64,000 bases of DNA from Candidatus Nitrotoga sp. SPKER (GCA_003402285.1 QFXG01000001.1:62001-126000), one strand, 5' to 3'; counted from the first letter of the stretch, positions 18,146 through 27,594 are shown. Notes: generated from the letters alone by a model not told the origin. Numbers and translations are program-made.

Positions 18146-18199
18146 CCCGTTTCATTCCGTTTTTTAAAATCAGAGAGTGAGATGGTGTTTCTTAAGAGA

Positions 18200-18570
18200 G
18201 GCAGTCTATCTGCGACAAACGGCTGGAATAATTGAAGATGGAATTTGCGCTGTGAAACTGTGTCGCTGTTATACAGTTGATTGAGTATGAATACGGAATC
18301 AGGCTGTCGATACGGGGGGGAGCTACCTCAAACGTTGAGGATTTACTCCACAAAAGCCGATCAAGAAAGCTTACGAGCAACGCCCGGAGGCAGTTAAGAA
18401 TTGGCTGGATAATGAAATATCCGGCAATCAAGCAGCGTGCCAAAGCCGAGGGTGCCGAGATTCATTGGGGCGACGAGACGGCGGTGGTGAATACAGATGT
18501 GCGGGGCCGTAGCTGCGTATCGGCTGGCAAAATACCGATGACCTTGCGTTATCTCGCTGAGGTCGGCTGA
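18200..18570 (+). pseudogene. IS630-family transposase relic
   Basis: Across frames one can read LKMEFAL*NCVAVIQLIEYEYGIRLSIRG, then SYLKR*GFTPQKPIKKAYEQRPEAVKNWLDNE, then YPAIKQRAKAEGAEIHWGDETAVVNTDVRGRS, the middle of an IS630 DDE transposase including the second catalytic Asp block. Two conserved Trp codons have become TGA, one frameshift lies at the G7 run (about 18313) and one before YPAIK. Both transposase ends are missing. Dead element. Confidence 0.8.
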
Positions 18571-18581
18571 ATTTGGTGGCT

Positions 18582-18606
18582 AATCAGGTAATTTTTTAAC
18601 CTGATC
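18582..18606. terminator. inverted repeat between IS630 relic and mobA
   Basis: ATCAGGT AATTTTTTA ACCTGAT, a 7-bp stem close to the 3' end of mobA (minus strand). No clean U-tract on the minus strand, so only a possible terminator. Confidence 0.35.
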
Positions 18607-18629
18607 AAGTACTTTTACTCCTGATTTTA

Positions 18630-19307
18630 CTAATTATTTTTCTTGATTATTGATGTTTCAGTTGCATCCTGTGCGTATACGTTTACTGCAATCTGGTTAG
18701 CATATGTCAAATCATCTAGCGTATTAATGTTAGTAAATGCAATTGCATCATCTAGTACGGCTTCGCTCAAATGTAAAGTTTCTAGCCAATTATTTACTTT
18801 ACGCCCACCTGAGTTCAGATAGACATCAAGTTTAGGAAGGACGCTCTTATGATACAGAGCAATAGTAGGTTGCCGCTTTCCGGCAACGACTGCCACTGAA
18901 GCTTCCGCTGTGTTTATTGTATTAACTGCTGTAAACAAACGGGCAATCAAATTGACGGGTAGGAATGGCGTATCGCAAGGAACGCTCGCAACCCAGTCAT
19001 GACGTGCAAGTCGCAAAGCGGACTGCAATCCGGCAAGCGGTCCTACCCAATTCGGAATCTGATCGGCAATGACAGGATAACCGAAACACAAATAATCATC
19101 ATGCACACCATTCACATTAATCAAAATTTCTTCACTTTGGCGGCTAACCGAATCTAATACCCACTCAATTAATGGTCGTCCATACAATTGTTGCAAACCC
19201 TTTGAGCCACCGATTCGAGTACCCAATCCGCCTGCCAGAACTACAGTAGTTATTGCAGGCTGCACTTGCTCAAAAAAATTTTCAAACTTCACTTGAGAAA
19301 TTTTCAT
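18630..19307 (-). CDS. mobA: molybdenum cofactor guanylyltransferase
   Basis: 225 aa. VVLAGGLGTRIGGSKGLQQLYGRPLIEWVLDSV is the MobA signature (LAGGxSxRMGxxK), followed by VNGVHDDY, VGPLAGLQSAL and VPCDTPFLPVNL. Attaches GMP to molybdopterin to give the bis-MGD or MGD cofactor used by nitrate reductase/nitrite oxidoreductase-type enzymes. It has a ~16-residue extension before the usual start. It stands alone in an accessory patch with no other moa/moe gene nearby. Confidence 0.9.
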   Translation of the reverse strand: MKISQVKFENFFEQVQPAITTVVLAGGLGTRIGGSKGLQQLYGRPLIEWVLDSVSRQSEEILINVNGVHDDYLCFGYPVIADQIPNWVGPLAGLQSALRLARHDWVASVPCDTPFLPVNLIARLFTAVNTINTAEASVAVVAGKRQPTIALYHKSVLPKLDVYLNSGGRKVNNWLETLHLSEAVLDDAIAFTNINTLDDLTYANQIAVNVYAQDATETSIIKKNN

Positions 19308-19425
19308 GACATATTACAATTTTGGAGTGACATACAAAATTATTATTACAAGAATTTATTTTTAAGCCTAACCATCAACCCGCCGAGAAGTGGGCTCGAA
19401 TGTCTTGCAAATAATGTTTTGGTTA

Positions 19426-20160
19426 CTACTTATTTATACTGACAGATTTAATAAATTCTTGAGTTTCAGCCGTAGTCGTCTCCTCAGCAAGTAATCCATA
19501 TTTATTTCTAATCGTGACGTCTGCGCCATGCTCAATTAAAAATTTTGCTGTGTCTACGTTGTTAGCACAATGTAAAGCGGTGTTTCCTTTTTTATATACC
19601 CCTCCTCTTGATAATGTACCTCCACGTGCCAGTTGGATATTCGGGTTTGCACCCGCAATCAACAAACGTTGAGCGACTTTTGGATGATTAACCCATAAAT
19701 GTAAAGGCGTAAAACTATCCTTATCTTTCAAATTGAAACTGGCACCACAATCAATTAAAAATATGGCAATATTGGGATCATCAACCTCAAATAATGGAGT
19801 TCGATTATTATTATCCATAATATTAAGGTCAGCTCCACTATCAATTAACACTTTAGCTGCGGCTATACTTGCAACATAATGTAAGGGCGTTTTACCTAGA
19901 AAATCACGAATATTCAAATCTGCCCCCTCTTTAATTGCACGCTCCATTCCCTCTAAATCGTTATCCCATGTCGCTACCATCAGAGCATCATTATCTTTTA
20001 CCGCTAATAGAGCATTGTTGTCTTCCGAACGAACAATACCAGCGGCTTGTTTTGCAGCAATTGATCCTGCATCTTCCTCTAATAAAAATGCCTTAGCTTT
20101 TCCAAAAAGAGGGTTACTTTCATCTGCTAATTTTTGTACTACTTTCGGCAAGGTTGCCAT
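19426..20160 (-). CDS. ankyrin repeat protein
   Basis: 244 aa. At least five ankyrin units: DLEGMERAIKEGADLNIRD, GKTPLHYVASIAAAKVLIDSGADLNIMD, RTPLFEVDDPNIAIFLIDCGASFNLKD, SFTPLHLWVNHPKVAQRLLIAGANPNIQL, NTALHCANNVDTAKFLIEHGADVTIRN. No signal peptide or second domain. Such proteins bind other proteins; the partner is unknown. ATTTTTTCAT region upstream shows GGAGATTTTTTC as ribosome site. Several repeats lack the second helix, which suggests wear or divergence. Confidence 0.85.
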   Translation of the reverse strand: MATLPKVVQKLADESNPLFGKAKAFLLEEDAGSIAAKQAAGIVRSEDNNALLAVKDNDALMVATWDNDLEGMERAIKEGADLNIRDFLGKTPLHYVASIAAAKVLIDSGADLNIMDNNNRTPLFEVDDPNIAIFLIDCGASFNLKDKDSFTPLHLWVNHPKVAQRLLIAGANPNIQLARGGTLSRGGVYKKGNTALHCANNVDTAKFLIEHGADVTIRNKYGLLAEETTTAETQEFIKSVSINK

Positions 20161-20474
20161 GAAAAAATCTCCTGATGAAATATTATTAAATATTAAAAGA
20201 AGCTACCCATTGAACAGCTCGTTTTGCGAAGCCTTAGCTACATATCTCTAAACATTTTTACATCTGTATGAGTGAGAACAAGCTTAATTTTTAAAGTATT
20301 TTAAAGAATCATCGTTTACTATAAATCTCTTTATATGCTTCCGCAAATGCACGATCCTACAGTAAACCTAAAAATATCAAGTGATATACCTATGACATCA
20401 TATTGAAACTCTTCTGGGTATATTGCTCATCCCTAATATTTACGTTGCAAGCAGCGGAGAATGCAATCCAAAGA
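20161..20474. other. intergenic stretch, nothing recognised
   Basis: AT-rich DNA between the ankyrin gene and the 3' end of dnaB. I see no gene, tRNA or clear terminator in it. Confidence 0.5.
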
Positions 20475-21863
20475 TCAATATTGAGCGTGGGCGAAGTTAT
20501 CAAAACGCGTAAATTCACCTCGGAAAGTCAACTCGACCTTGCCTATCGGGCCATTACGCTGCTTACCGACGATAATTTCTGCCTTACCTTTATCAGGTGA
20601 ATCAGGGTTGTATACTTCATCACGATAGATAAACAAAATCAGATCGGCATCTTGTTCGATAGCACCGGATTCGCGCAGATCGGACATCATCGGACGTTTG
20701 TTAGGACGCTGCTCCAAGCTACGATTAAGCTGCGAAAGTGCCATCACAGGTACTTGTAATTCCTTAGCTAACCCTTTCAAAGAACGTGAAATTTCTGAAA
20801 TTTCGGTAGCACGATTTTCGCTTGCCTTACTTGAAGGAGAGGACATTAACTGCAAATAATCAATAATAATCAACCCTAGCCCATTATTTTGGCGATGTAA
20901 CCTGCGTGCACGAGAGCGTAATTCGAGTGAATTTAGTGCAGCAGTTTCGTCAATAAAAATAGCTGCATCATTTAAACGCCCTAGCGCATGGGTCAGGCGC
21001 GGCCAGTCATCTTCCTGCAAACGTCCAGTACGCAAATCATGCTGGTTGAGTTTACCTACTGAACCTATCATACGCATCGCTAATTGGATACCGCCCATTT
21101 CCATACTAAAAATTGCTACTGCCTTACAGCTTTCCAACGCTACATGCTCAGCGATATTAATAGCAAAAGCAGTTTTACCCATACTCGGGCGTCCGGCAAC
21201 AATAATCAGTTCACCTGGTTGCAGGCCGGAAGTCATGCTATCCAAATCGGTAAAGCCACTTGCCACACCAGTCACATCGCTGGAATTATCACGACCGTAA
21301 AGTGTCTCAATACGCTCCACTACTTTCGTAAGTAGCGGTGGAAGGGGGCTAAAGCCCTGACGACCGCGTTCACCAGCCTCAGCAATCTCAAATACGCGAC
21401 TTTCCGCCTCATCCAACAATTGGTTCGCATCGCGCCCGGCTGGGTTATAGGCGCTAGTAGCAATTTCGCTGCCAACCTCTGCCAGCTTGCGCATGACAGC
21501 ACGTTCACGCACAATTTCAGCATAGCGTCGGATGTTAGCTGCTGACGGTACATTTTGCGCCAATGAACCTAAATAAGCCAATCCACCGGCTTTATCGAGT
21601 TCGGTATTGTTTTCCAACGATTCCGCCACGGTGATGACATCTACCGGTTTGGCATGCTCGATTAAGCGTGCGATATGCCGATAAATCAGACGATGCTCAA
21701 AGCGGTAAAAATCTTGTTCGCTAATCAGATCAGCAATTTTGTCCCACGCTGTGGAGTCCAAAAAGATGCCGCCCAATACCGATTGCTCGCCTTCCACCGA
21801 ATGAGGTGGAAGTTTTAACGCCTCAAGCTGGGGGTCTGGGGGAGGAATGTAAAGATTGTGCAT
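20475..21863 (-). CDS. dnaB: replicative DNA helicase
   Basis: 462 aa, full length. N-terminal helical domain (LKLPPHSVEGEQSVLGGIFLD), then the RecA-like motor with Walker A AGRPSMGKTAFAINIAE, MEMGGIQLAMRMIGS, LIIIDYLQLM (Walker B) and LSQLNRSLEQRPNKRPMMSDLRESGAIEQDADLILFIYR. Unwinds DNA at the replication fork. Lies downstream of the rpsF-priB-rpsR-rplI block, but a strong hairpin at 22088-22123 separates it, so it may have its own promoter. Confidence 0.97.
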   Translation of the reverse strand: MHNLYIPPPDPQLEALKLPPHSVEGEQSVLGGIFLDSTAWDKIADLISEQDFYRFEHRLIYRHIARLIEHAKPVDVITVAESLENNTELDKAGGLAYLGSLAQNVPSAANIRRYAEIVRERAVMRKLAEVGSEIATSAYNPAGRDANQLLDEAESRVFEIAEAGERGRQGFSPLPPLLTKVVERIETLYGRDNSSDVTGVASGFTDLDSMTSGLQPGELIIVAGRPSMGKTAFAINIAEHVALESCKAVAIFSMEMGGIQLAMRMIGSVGKLNQHDLRTGRLQEDDWPRLTHALGRLNDAAIFIDETAALNSLELRSRARRLHRQNNGLGLIIIDYLQLMSSPSSKASENRATEISEISRSLKGLAKELQVPVMALSQLNRSLEQRPNKRPMMSDLRESGAIEQDADLILFIYRDEVYNPDSPDKGKAEIIVGKQRNGPIGKVELTFRGEFTRFDNFAHAQY

Positions 21864-22087
21864 AGTGCCGAGTGCTTCATCAAGAACTAATGTAGAGCTG
21901 CATTCTAAATAGGCTTATTTTTGAGATCATTTTTTCGGTATTTATTACGTGAAACATAAAATTAAACCGTTTATTTTAGCTGTTACGTTAGTAATATGTA
22001 GTAAGAAACTTTCTTTGAGACCAATTATATAAGCGTACATATAAACTAGTTGTAGCATTCTATCACTGAGCAAATTTCAGCCACCAA

Positions 22088-22123
22088 AAATAAAATAGAG
22101 CTGTTACCAGCTCTATTTTATTT
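22088..22123 (-). terminator. bidirectional-looking terminator between rplI and dnaB
   Basis: AAATAAAATAGAGCTG TTAC CAGCTCTATTTTATTT: a 16-bp perfect stem with A and T flanks, 20 bases after the rplI stop. Probably ends the ribosomal protein operon. Confidence 0.85.
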
Positions 22124-22142
22124 ATAACAATGCGTAAAAAAA

Positions 22143-22598
22143 CTACGACTTATGCTCGCCCAGCACTGAAACTATAATATTAGCTATCACATCAGTGTGT
22201 AATGCAATGTTGACTGGATAATCGCCAACTTGCTTTATGTGCCCCGCCGACATGCGCACTTGATTTTTCTCCACAGTAAAACTTTGCAGTGCCAGTGCCG
22301 CAACGATATCGGCATTGGTCACGGAACCAAACAACTTACCATCAACGCCAGCTTTTTGTACAATTTGCACAGTCAGTCCGTTGTATTTTTCAGCACGTGC
22401 TTGAGCTTCTCCCACTTTGGCTTGTTCTGCGGCTTCCAGTTCAAGGCGACGAACTGCAAATTCCGCCTTATTACTCTCAGTTGCACGCTTAGCTTTACCT
22501 TGCGGAATCAAGAAATTACGTGCATAACCATTTTTAACCTTAACTACATCACCCAATTGGCCGAGGTTTACCATTTTTTCCATAAGTATTACTTGCAT
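22143..22598 (-). CDS. rplI: 50S ribosomal protein L9
   Basis: 151 aa. [40 protein letters not shown] is the L9 signature, followed by the long helix and C-terminal rRNA-binding domain ([21 protein letters not shown]). Last gene of the rpsF operon, 10 bases after rpsR. Confidence 0.97.
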   Translation of the reverse strand: MQVILMEKMVNLGQLGDVVKVKNGYARNFLIPQGKAKRATESNKAEFAVRRLELEAAEQAKVGEAQARAEKYNGLTVQIVQKAGVDGKLFGSVTNADIVAALALQSFTVEKNQVRMSAGHIKQVGDYPVNIALHTDVIANIIVSVLGEHKS

Positions 22599-22608
22599 GT
22601 TCTACTCC

Positions 22609-22878
22609 TTAATGCAAATCTGTGTAAGGCAGCAACGCCAAAAATCTCGCACGCTTGATTGCAATGCTCAATTGACGCTGGAAGCGCGATTTAGTGCCCG
22701 TAATACGTGCCGGAATAACCTTGCCGTTCTCGGCAATAAATTCCTTTAGAATATTCAAGTCTTTATAATCCACTTCAGCAATCTTATCTGCAGTGAAGCG
22801 ACAAAATTTGCGGCGTTTGAATAATTGACGTGAAGAATTGCTCTTTTTGTCATCTTTTTTCTTAAAAACACGAGCCAT
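22609..22878 (-). CDS. rpsR: 30S ribosomal protein S18
   Basis: 89 aa. [60 protein letters not shown] is the S18 core; the N-terminus is a basic tail. It binds S6 in the small-subunit platform. Between priB and rplI. Confidence 0.97.
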   Translation of the reverse strand: MARVFKKKDDKKSNSSRQLFKRRKFCRFTADKIAEVDYKDLNILKEFIAENGKVIPARITGTKSRFQRQLSIAIKRARFLALLPYTDLH

Positions 22879-22888
22879 GTTGTGCTCC

Positions 22889-23191
22889 TTATTCTAATGT
22901 AATGTTATCAATGTGCAGCACAAGTTGTGTAACACGTAAACTGCGTTGAGCCAAAAATCCTTCTGCTTTTACCCGCTGTCCTAGTTGCAAATTATTAGCT
23001 TGCTGGGCTGCTACACCAAAAGCCAAAGCTGGGATATCGCACTGTACCTGACGCGCTAAGCCAGCCTCTATTTGCGTTGAAGCATGACGAATTTTTAATG
23101 CAACCCGCGCTACTCCCGCTGGGGTGTATCGCAAACAATCTAGTTCAACGAGCTCTCCATTAACGAAGAGCCGGTTACAAGCAACACTCAA
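22889..23191 (-). CDS. priB: primosomal replication protein PriB
   Basis: 100 aa, single OB fold: [35 protein letters not shown]. Binds single-stranded DNA and PriA for restart of stalled forks. Its start overlaps the rpsF stop by 4 bases, so it is translationally coupled. Position between S6 and S18 is the standard betaproteobacterial order. Confidence 0.93.
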   Translation of the reverse strand: MSVACNRLFVNGELVELDCLRYTPAGVARVALKIRHASTQIEAGLARQVQCDIPALAFGVAAQQANNLQLGQRVKAEGFLAQRSLRVTQLVLHIDNITLE

Positions 23192-23601
23192 TCAATAATC
23201 GTAGCAGCTTCAGCTGGCACGACTAATTCAATCTGAGGAGCCTGTCCTGAGCCTGCCGTAGGAGTAGTCAAAGAACGTGATTTTTCTTCCCTCATCATCG
23301 CCGAAGGAATTGTTACCGCAGATTTAGTTTTGATAGTTAAGTGGCGTAGTACAGCATCGTTAAATTTGAATGCATGTTCCATTTCGTCCAAAACTTCCTG
23401 GTTGCATTCAATATTCATCAATACATAATGTGCTTTATGGATTTTTTGGATAGGGTAAGCTAATTGACGGCGCCCCCAGTCTTCCAAGCGATGGATCACA
23501 CCATTCTTGGCCGTCACCAGGGTACGGTAGCGTTCAATCATAGCGGGCACCTGCTCGCTCTGATCGGGGTGTACGATAAATATAATTTCGTAATGTCGCA
23601 T
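23188..23601 (-). CDS. rpsF: 30S ribosomal protein S6 with extended C-terminus
   Basis: 137 aa. [25 protein letters not shown] and [39 protein letters not shown] give the S6 fold. The C-terminus runs about 30 residues past the fold ([33 protein letters not shown]). Part of this tail is encoded by CTACGGCAGGCTCAGGACAGGC, which resembles a common dispersed mini-repeat. First gene of the operon; expressed from the promoter at 23670-23697. Confidence 0.95.
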   Translation of the reverse strand: MRHYEIIFIVHPDQSEQVPAMIERYRTLVTAKNGVIHRLEDWGRRQLAYPIQKIHKAHYVLMNIECNQEVLDEMEHAFKFNDAVLRHLTIKTKSAVTIPSAMMREEKSRSLTTPTAGSGQAPQIELVVPAEAATIID

Positions 23602-23669
23602 TGATTCTCCTTGTGGATATAAAGCGCTCCGTCATGCGTAACGGTAGAGCAAGGGTTTAAGGGAGCGTG

Positions 23670-23697
23670 ATTATAGCGAAAAATTCAGTCCGGTCAA
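23670..23697 (-). promoter_or_regulatory. sigma70-type promoter for rpsF operon
   Basis: On the minus strand TTGACC, 16 bases, TATAAT, about 70 bases upstream of the rpsF start. Near-consensus in both boxes. Confidence 0.75.
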
Positions 23698-23874
23698 GGA
23701 AAAGCCTTGTTTACACTCTTGTTGTCTCTATTTCAAACCTTTTTAAGAAAAGCATTTTTATCCAGTTCCAAGATAACACTCCAGTTCAGCGGACTGCAAT
23801 GTAATTCGCTAAATCTGACAAATCATTCAACAAAATTTGATACATGATGATTCACAAAATTTCAGCAATGACTG

Positions 23875-24753
23875 TTATATTCGCGTAAAAAAACGACTAC
23901 TCATTTCTTGTAAGCCTAAAGTTTGCAGCATTTCCTTCAATCGCTCAGCCGGACGGTTGCATGGCAAATTTTTAAAATTAGCAATGATAAGTTCATTTTT
24001 CATCGAATGCTCCCAACCTACAAGCTCGGTCACTGTAACTTGGTAACCGTGAGCTTCCAATTGCAAACAGCGCAGCACATTGGTAATGTGACTACCAAAC
24101 TCACGAGTATGGATAGGATGACGCCATAGATCAATCAGAACATTTTTCGCTAGATCTTTGTTTTTATTTTTTTTCAAAACCGCCGCTATTTCGGCTTGGC
24201 AGCAGGGTACCAAGGCAATAAATTGAGCATTTTTTTTCAATGCAAAACGTATGGCATCATCAGTTGCGGTATTGCATGCATGGAGCGCTGTAACCACATT
24301 CACCTTGGTAGGCAAAGCCTTTGACTCAATAGACTGTTCCACCGATAGATTAAGGAATGACATACCTGGAAAATTTAGCCGTGACGCCAACGCCTGCGAA
24401 TATTTGACCAAATTATCACGTGTTTCAATACAGTAGATATGTGATGCATCGTTCAATGCCTTAAAAAACAGGTCATAAAGGATGAAACCAAGGTAAGATT
24501 TGCCCGCCCCATGATCCACCAGTTGAATACTACGGTTATCTTGCTTAATTTCTTGCAGCAACGGTTCGATGAATTGATAGAGGTGATAGACCTGTTTAAG
24601 CTTGCGTCGGGAATCTTGATTCATCTTCCCATCTTGAGTAAGAATGTGCAGTTCTTTAAGTAGATCAATTGATTGACCAGATTTTATTTCATACATACCA
24701 CTTTTAAACAACGCCCCATAAAAATTAATTTCATCTCTGATGATTATTATCAT
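23875..24753 (-). CDS. class I SAM-dependent methyltransferase
   Basis: 292 aa. Motif I LVDHGAGKSYLGFILYDLF, then IYCIETRDNL (acidic residue for the ribose), TALHACNTATDDAIRFAL and FIALVPCCQAEIAAVL. The pattern fits the Methyltransf_32-like group (VDxGAGKGYLG, ALHACDTATDDAI, PCCQ), found in bacteria and eukaryotes, with RNA-related substrates suspected in some members. No partner genes on the same strand are close. AT-richer than neighbours. Substrate unknown. Confidence 0.8.
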   Translation of the reverse strand: MIIIIRDEINFYGALFKSGMYEIKSGQSIDLLKELHILTQDGKMNQDSRRKLKQVYHLYQFIEPLLQEIKQDNRSIQLVDHGAGKSYLGFILYDLFFKALNDASHIYCIETRDNLVKYSQALASRLNFPGMSFLNLSVEQSIESKALPTKVNVVTALHACNTATDDAIRFALKKNAQFIALVPCCQAEIAAVLKKNKNKDLAKNVLIDLWRHPIHTREFGSHITNVLRCLQLEAHGYQVTVTELVGWEHSMKNELIIANFKNLPCNRPAERLKEMLQTLGLQEMSSRFFTRI

Positions 24754-25104
24754 AAGATTTATATTATATTAATTAATCAATAAATTAATATAAACTTTTA
24801 AAGTAAAACATAATAATGCTATGACAAAGATCGTATTTCCTCGTTAGTAACGAAATAATATAAAACTACCATACGAGCTGGATATACTGTAACGCGAGTA
24901 TTGGAACTGTGCAATGCATTGTCCATGTGATTACATTCATTAGACAATGCAGCCGATACAGTGAGGTGAGGTAACCTAAAAAAAGAAAAATGATTGAGTG
25001 TTAGGAAATCAATGCTACATATTCATTGTTGCCACGTTTGAGCTTGATAACTAGATGGAAGTAGCGTAGATAGATAAATTGGACAAGATCAATAAAACTA
25101 TAAC
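24754..25104. other. gene-free stretch with an inverted repeat
   Basis: No gene seen. TGCATTGTC (24915-24923) and GACAATGCA (24943-24951) form a 9-bp stem with a 19-base loop. The left part is a run of AT-rich small dyads. Confidence 0.5.
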
Positions 25105-25220
25105 TTACACCTTTACACCTTTACACCTTTACACCTTTACACCTTTACACCTTTACACCTTTACACCTTTACACCTTTACACCTTTACACCTTTACACCT
25201 TTACACCTTTACACCTTTAC
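25105..25220. repeat. 8-bp tandem repeat (TTTACACC)n, about 14 copies
   Basis: Uninterrupted copies of TTTACACC for about 116 bases, ending 9 bases beyond the stop of the GGDEF-EAL gene. The tracked ORF at 25079-25291 (TFTPLHLY repeats) is just a translation of the repeat. The unit is not a multiple of three. Confidence 0.98.
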
Positions 25221-25229
25221 ATTTTTACT

Positions 25230-26990
25230 TTATGTCGATGTATATAACCATTGACCTTCTTTTTTATAACCAGATACCAGCAGACTGTTAATTTTTTCGG
25301 GTGATACCGGTTGGCTGAAGTAATAGCCCTGTATCTCGTCGCATTCCTGATGTTTCAGGAAAGATAGCTGTTCGACAGTTTCCACTCCTTCAGCGATCAC
25401 TTTCAATTTGAGAGTACGTGCCATATTAATGATCGTACTAACAATCACAGCATCATCCGAATCAACTGATATATCGCGCACGAATGACTGATCGATCTTA
25501 AGCTTATCGATGGGGAAACGCTTGAGATAATTCAAGCTGGAATAACCAGTACCAAAATCGTCTACTACAAGTTTCAATCCCATCGCCTTTAATTCTAATA
25601 ACAACGCAATCGACGTTTCAGCATTTTGCATGACAACGCCTTCAGTAATTTCCAACTCAAGACCAGATGGATCAAGACCATTTTCACACAAAATTGACTT
25701 GATCATTTCGCCAAAATTATTTTGGCGAAATTGTACTGCCGATAAGTTGACTGCCACAGTGAGCTCCGGCAAACCTAACCTACGCCATTCACTGTTCTGT
25801 CGGCAAGCCTCCCGTAATACCCATTCACCGATCGGAATAATCAAACCGGTCTCTTCTGCAATGGGAATAAAATACCCTGGTGAAATCATTCCAGTTTCGG
25901 GATTATTCCAACGCAGTAATGCTTCTACACCAATGATGCGACCGCTAAGCAAGTCTATCTGAGGCTGGTAATGTAAACAAAATTCCTGGCGTTCTATTGC
26001 ATGACGCAGTTTTCGTTCAATCAACATACGTTCAAGCGCAAGTTGATTCATTTCATTAGTAAAAAACTGGTAATTATTTCGGCCATTTTTTTTAGCGTGG
26101 TACATTGCAGCATCAGCATACTTGATCAAGTAATCCCCATCGCATCCATCTTCAGGAAAGATGCTGATACCGATACTAGTAGTTATTTTGATTTCATTAC
26201 CCTCTACTATACACAGGCCCGATATGGCATCTAATAGTTTTACCGCAATAACAGCAGCATCATCCACAGTTTCCAAATCCGGTAATATGATGACAAACTC
26301 GTCCCCGCCTCGCCGACTTACCGTATCGCTAGCGCGACCCACGGTGCTGATTCGTTTAGCAACCTCTTGCAATAATTTATCGCCTATAAGATGGCCCAGC
26401 ATGTCATTAATGACTTTAAAATGATCCAAATCAAGGCACATAACTGCCACTTTTTGTTTTTCGCGACCAGCATGGGAAATAGCCTGAGCTAAACGATCCT
26501 GTAATAGCAGGCCATTGGGCAAATTTGTGAGAAAGTCATGCAGTACAACATATGCTACGCGTTCTTCTGCCGCCTTACGCTCGCTAACATCAGAAAAAAC
26601 GCCAATATAATAATTGACTTCACCAAGTTCATTTTTCATTGTGCTGACACTTAAGCACTCGGTGTAACTTTCATTATTTTTTCGTCGACCAATTATCTCA
26701 CCTTGCCAACGTCCGGTTTCGTTAATACTACGCCATGTGTCTTGGTTAAAAGCGTCATCCATCAAGCCCAGATGGTGCAACAGGTTCAAGTTTTCACCTA
26801 TCAAATCATTAGCACTGTAACCAGTAATAGCGGAAAAGGCCGGGTTAATAAACAACATATTTTTGTCGGCATCGGTGACAATTATGCCTTCATATAAACT
26901 ATCAAATATATGCGCGAACAGCCGGAGCTGTCTCTCCTTTTGACGTACATCATTTCTTTCTCTTTTATTATTTCGTGGCATCTGGATCAA
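25230..26990 (-). CDS. PAS-GGDEF-EAL cyclic-di-GMP turnover protein
   Basis: 586 aa. PAS domain first (AHIFDSLYEGIIVTDADKNMLFINPAFSAITGYS, with a PAC segment to about residue 145), then GGDEF (LDLDHFKVINDMLGHLIGDKLL, intact SRRGGDEFVIIL) and EAL (IGVEALLRWN, LELEITEGVV, VVDDFGTGYSSLNYLKRFPIDKLKIDQSFV). All key residues for both cyclase and phosphodiesterase activity are visible, so net activity cannot be predicted. No membrane segments: cytoplasmic sensor, ligand unknown. Located just downstream of the quorum-sensing genes on the same strand, with a 150-base gap. Confidence 0.93.
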   Translation of the reverse strand: MIQMPRNNKRERNDVRQKERQLRLFAHIFDSLYEGIIVTDADKNMLFINPAFSAITGYSANDLIGENLNLLHHLGLMDDAFNQDTWRSINETGRWQGEIIGRRKNNESYTECLSVSTMKNELGEVNYYIGVFSDVSERKAAEERVAYVVLHDFLTNLPNGLLLQDRLAQAISHAGREKQKVAVMCLDLDHFKVINDMLGHLIGDKLLQEVAKRISTVGRASDTVSRRGGDEFVIILPDLETVDDAAVIAVKLLDAISGLCIVEGNEIKITTSIGISIFPEDGCDGDYLIKYADAAMYHAKKNGRNNYQFFTNEMNQLALERMLIERKLRHAIERQEFCLHYQPQIDLLSGRIIGVEALLRWNNPETGMISPGYFIPIAEETGLIIPIGEWVLREACRQNSEWRRLGLPELTVAVNLSAVQFRQNNFGEMIKSILCENGLDPSGLELEITEGVVMQNAETSIALLLELKAMGLKLVVDDFGTGYSSLNYLKRFPIDKLKIDQSFVRDISVDSDDAVIVSTIINMARTLKLKVIAEGVETVEQLSFLKHQECDEIQGYYFSQPVSPEKINSLLVSGYKKEGQWLYTST

Positions 26991-27144
26991 TTTGTTAGTC
27001 GGAGTTAGATAAGTTCTGCATTAATACCACTCTATTATCTTGGTAAATCAGACTAGGCAGCTAATATCAGGCAAAGGGGATTCAAAATCTGAAATTCCGA
27101 TTAAACGGACAGTAATTATGTGTACTGGAACCACTCTTCGTATA

Positions 27145-27594
27145 TCAATTTTGCCCTGAGTATTCAAAAACAACAGGCTCCAACGGCTGGCGCTCGCATG
27201 CATCACGCAATAAAGCAGCAGTTTCGCTCAAGGCAAGCTCCTTTAAACGGCAGCGCATACGCCAAATTCCGTCACCGGATTCGGAAACACCACAAGAATG
27301 GTCGGCCATACTACACTCTGCGTTGTCGGCCGATACAGGAGTGCCCACATAATTTAATGCCGCTACCGGCAAGTCCGGAAAAAGGCGCCTAGCTTCACGA
27401 ATCCATTCCAACAAACGCACTTGCTGGGAGCAATCGCAAACATTACCATCCACCAACACTATGTCATATTGTTCTAAGTCTGGCTCGGGCATATCCTCCC
27501 AAGCTTGCTGGACTAGCCGGTGCCTAGATTTTCCTAGCATCTGATTTAAGATACGACGGGTGCCTGATGCTTCACCGAGTAACAGAATATTCAT
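27145..27594 (-). CDS. receiver-like protein coupled to luxI
   Basis: 149 aa, start overlapping the luxI stop by 4 bases (ATGA type). MNILLLGEASGTRRILNQMLGKSRHRLVQQAWEDM...YDIVLVDGNVCD...LLEWIREARRLFPDLPVAAL has the strand-helix pattern of a CheY-like receiver, with an Asp in the phospho-acceptor place (VLVDG) but only Glu where an acidic pair is usual, and no obvious conserved Lys. A Cys-containing loop (ECSMADHSCGVSESGDGIWRMRC) follows. No output domain. It could be a degenerate or non-phosphorylated receiver; the link to quorum sensing is from position. Confidence 0.6.
   Translation of the reverse strand: MNILLLGEASGTRRILNQMLGKSRHRLVQQAWEDMPEPDLEQYDIVLVDGNVCDCSQQVRLLEWIREARRLFPDLPVAALNYVGTPVSADNAECSMADHSCGVSESGDGIWRMRCRLKELALSETAALLRDACERQPLEPVVFEYSGQN

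Noticed and set aside
25079-25291. ORF of repeated TFTPLHLY
   Set aside because: It is only the translation of the 8-bp tandem repeat.
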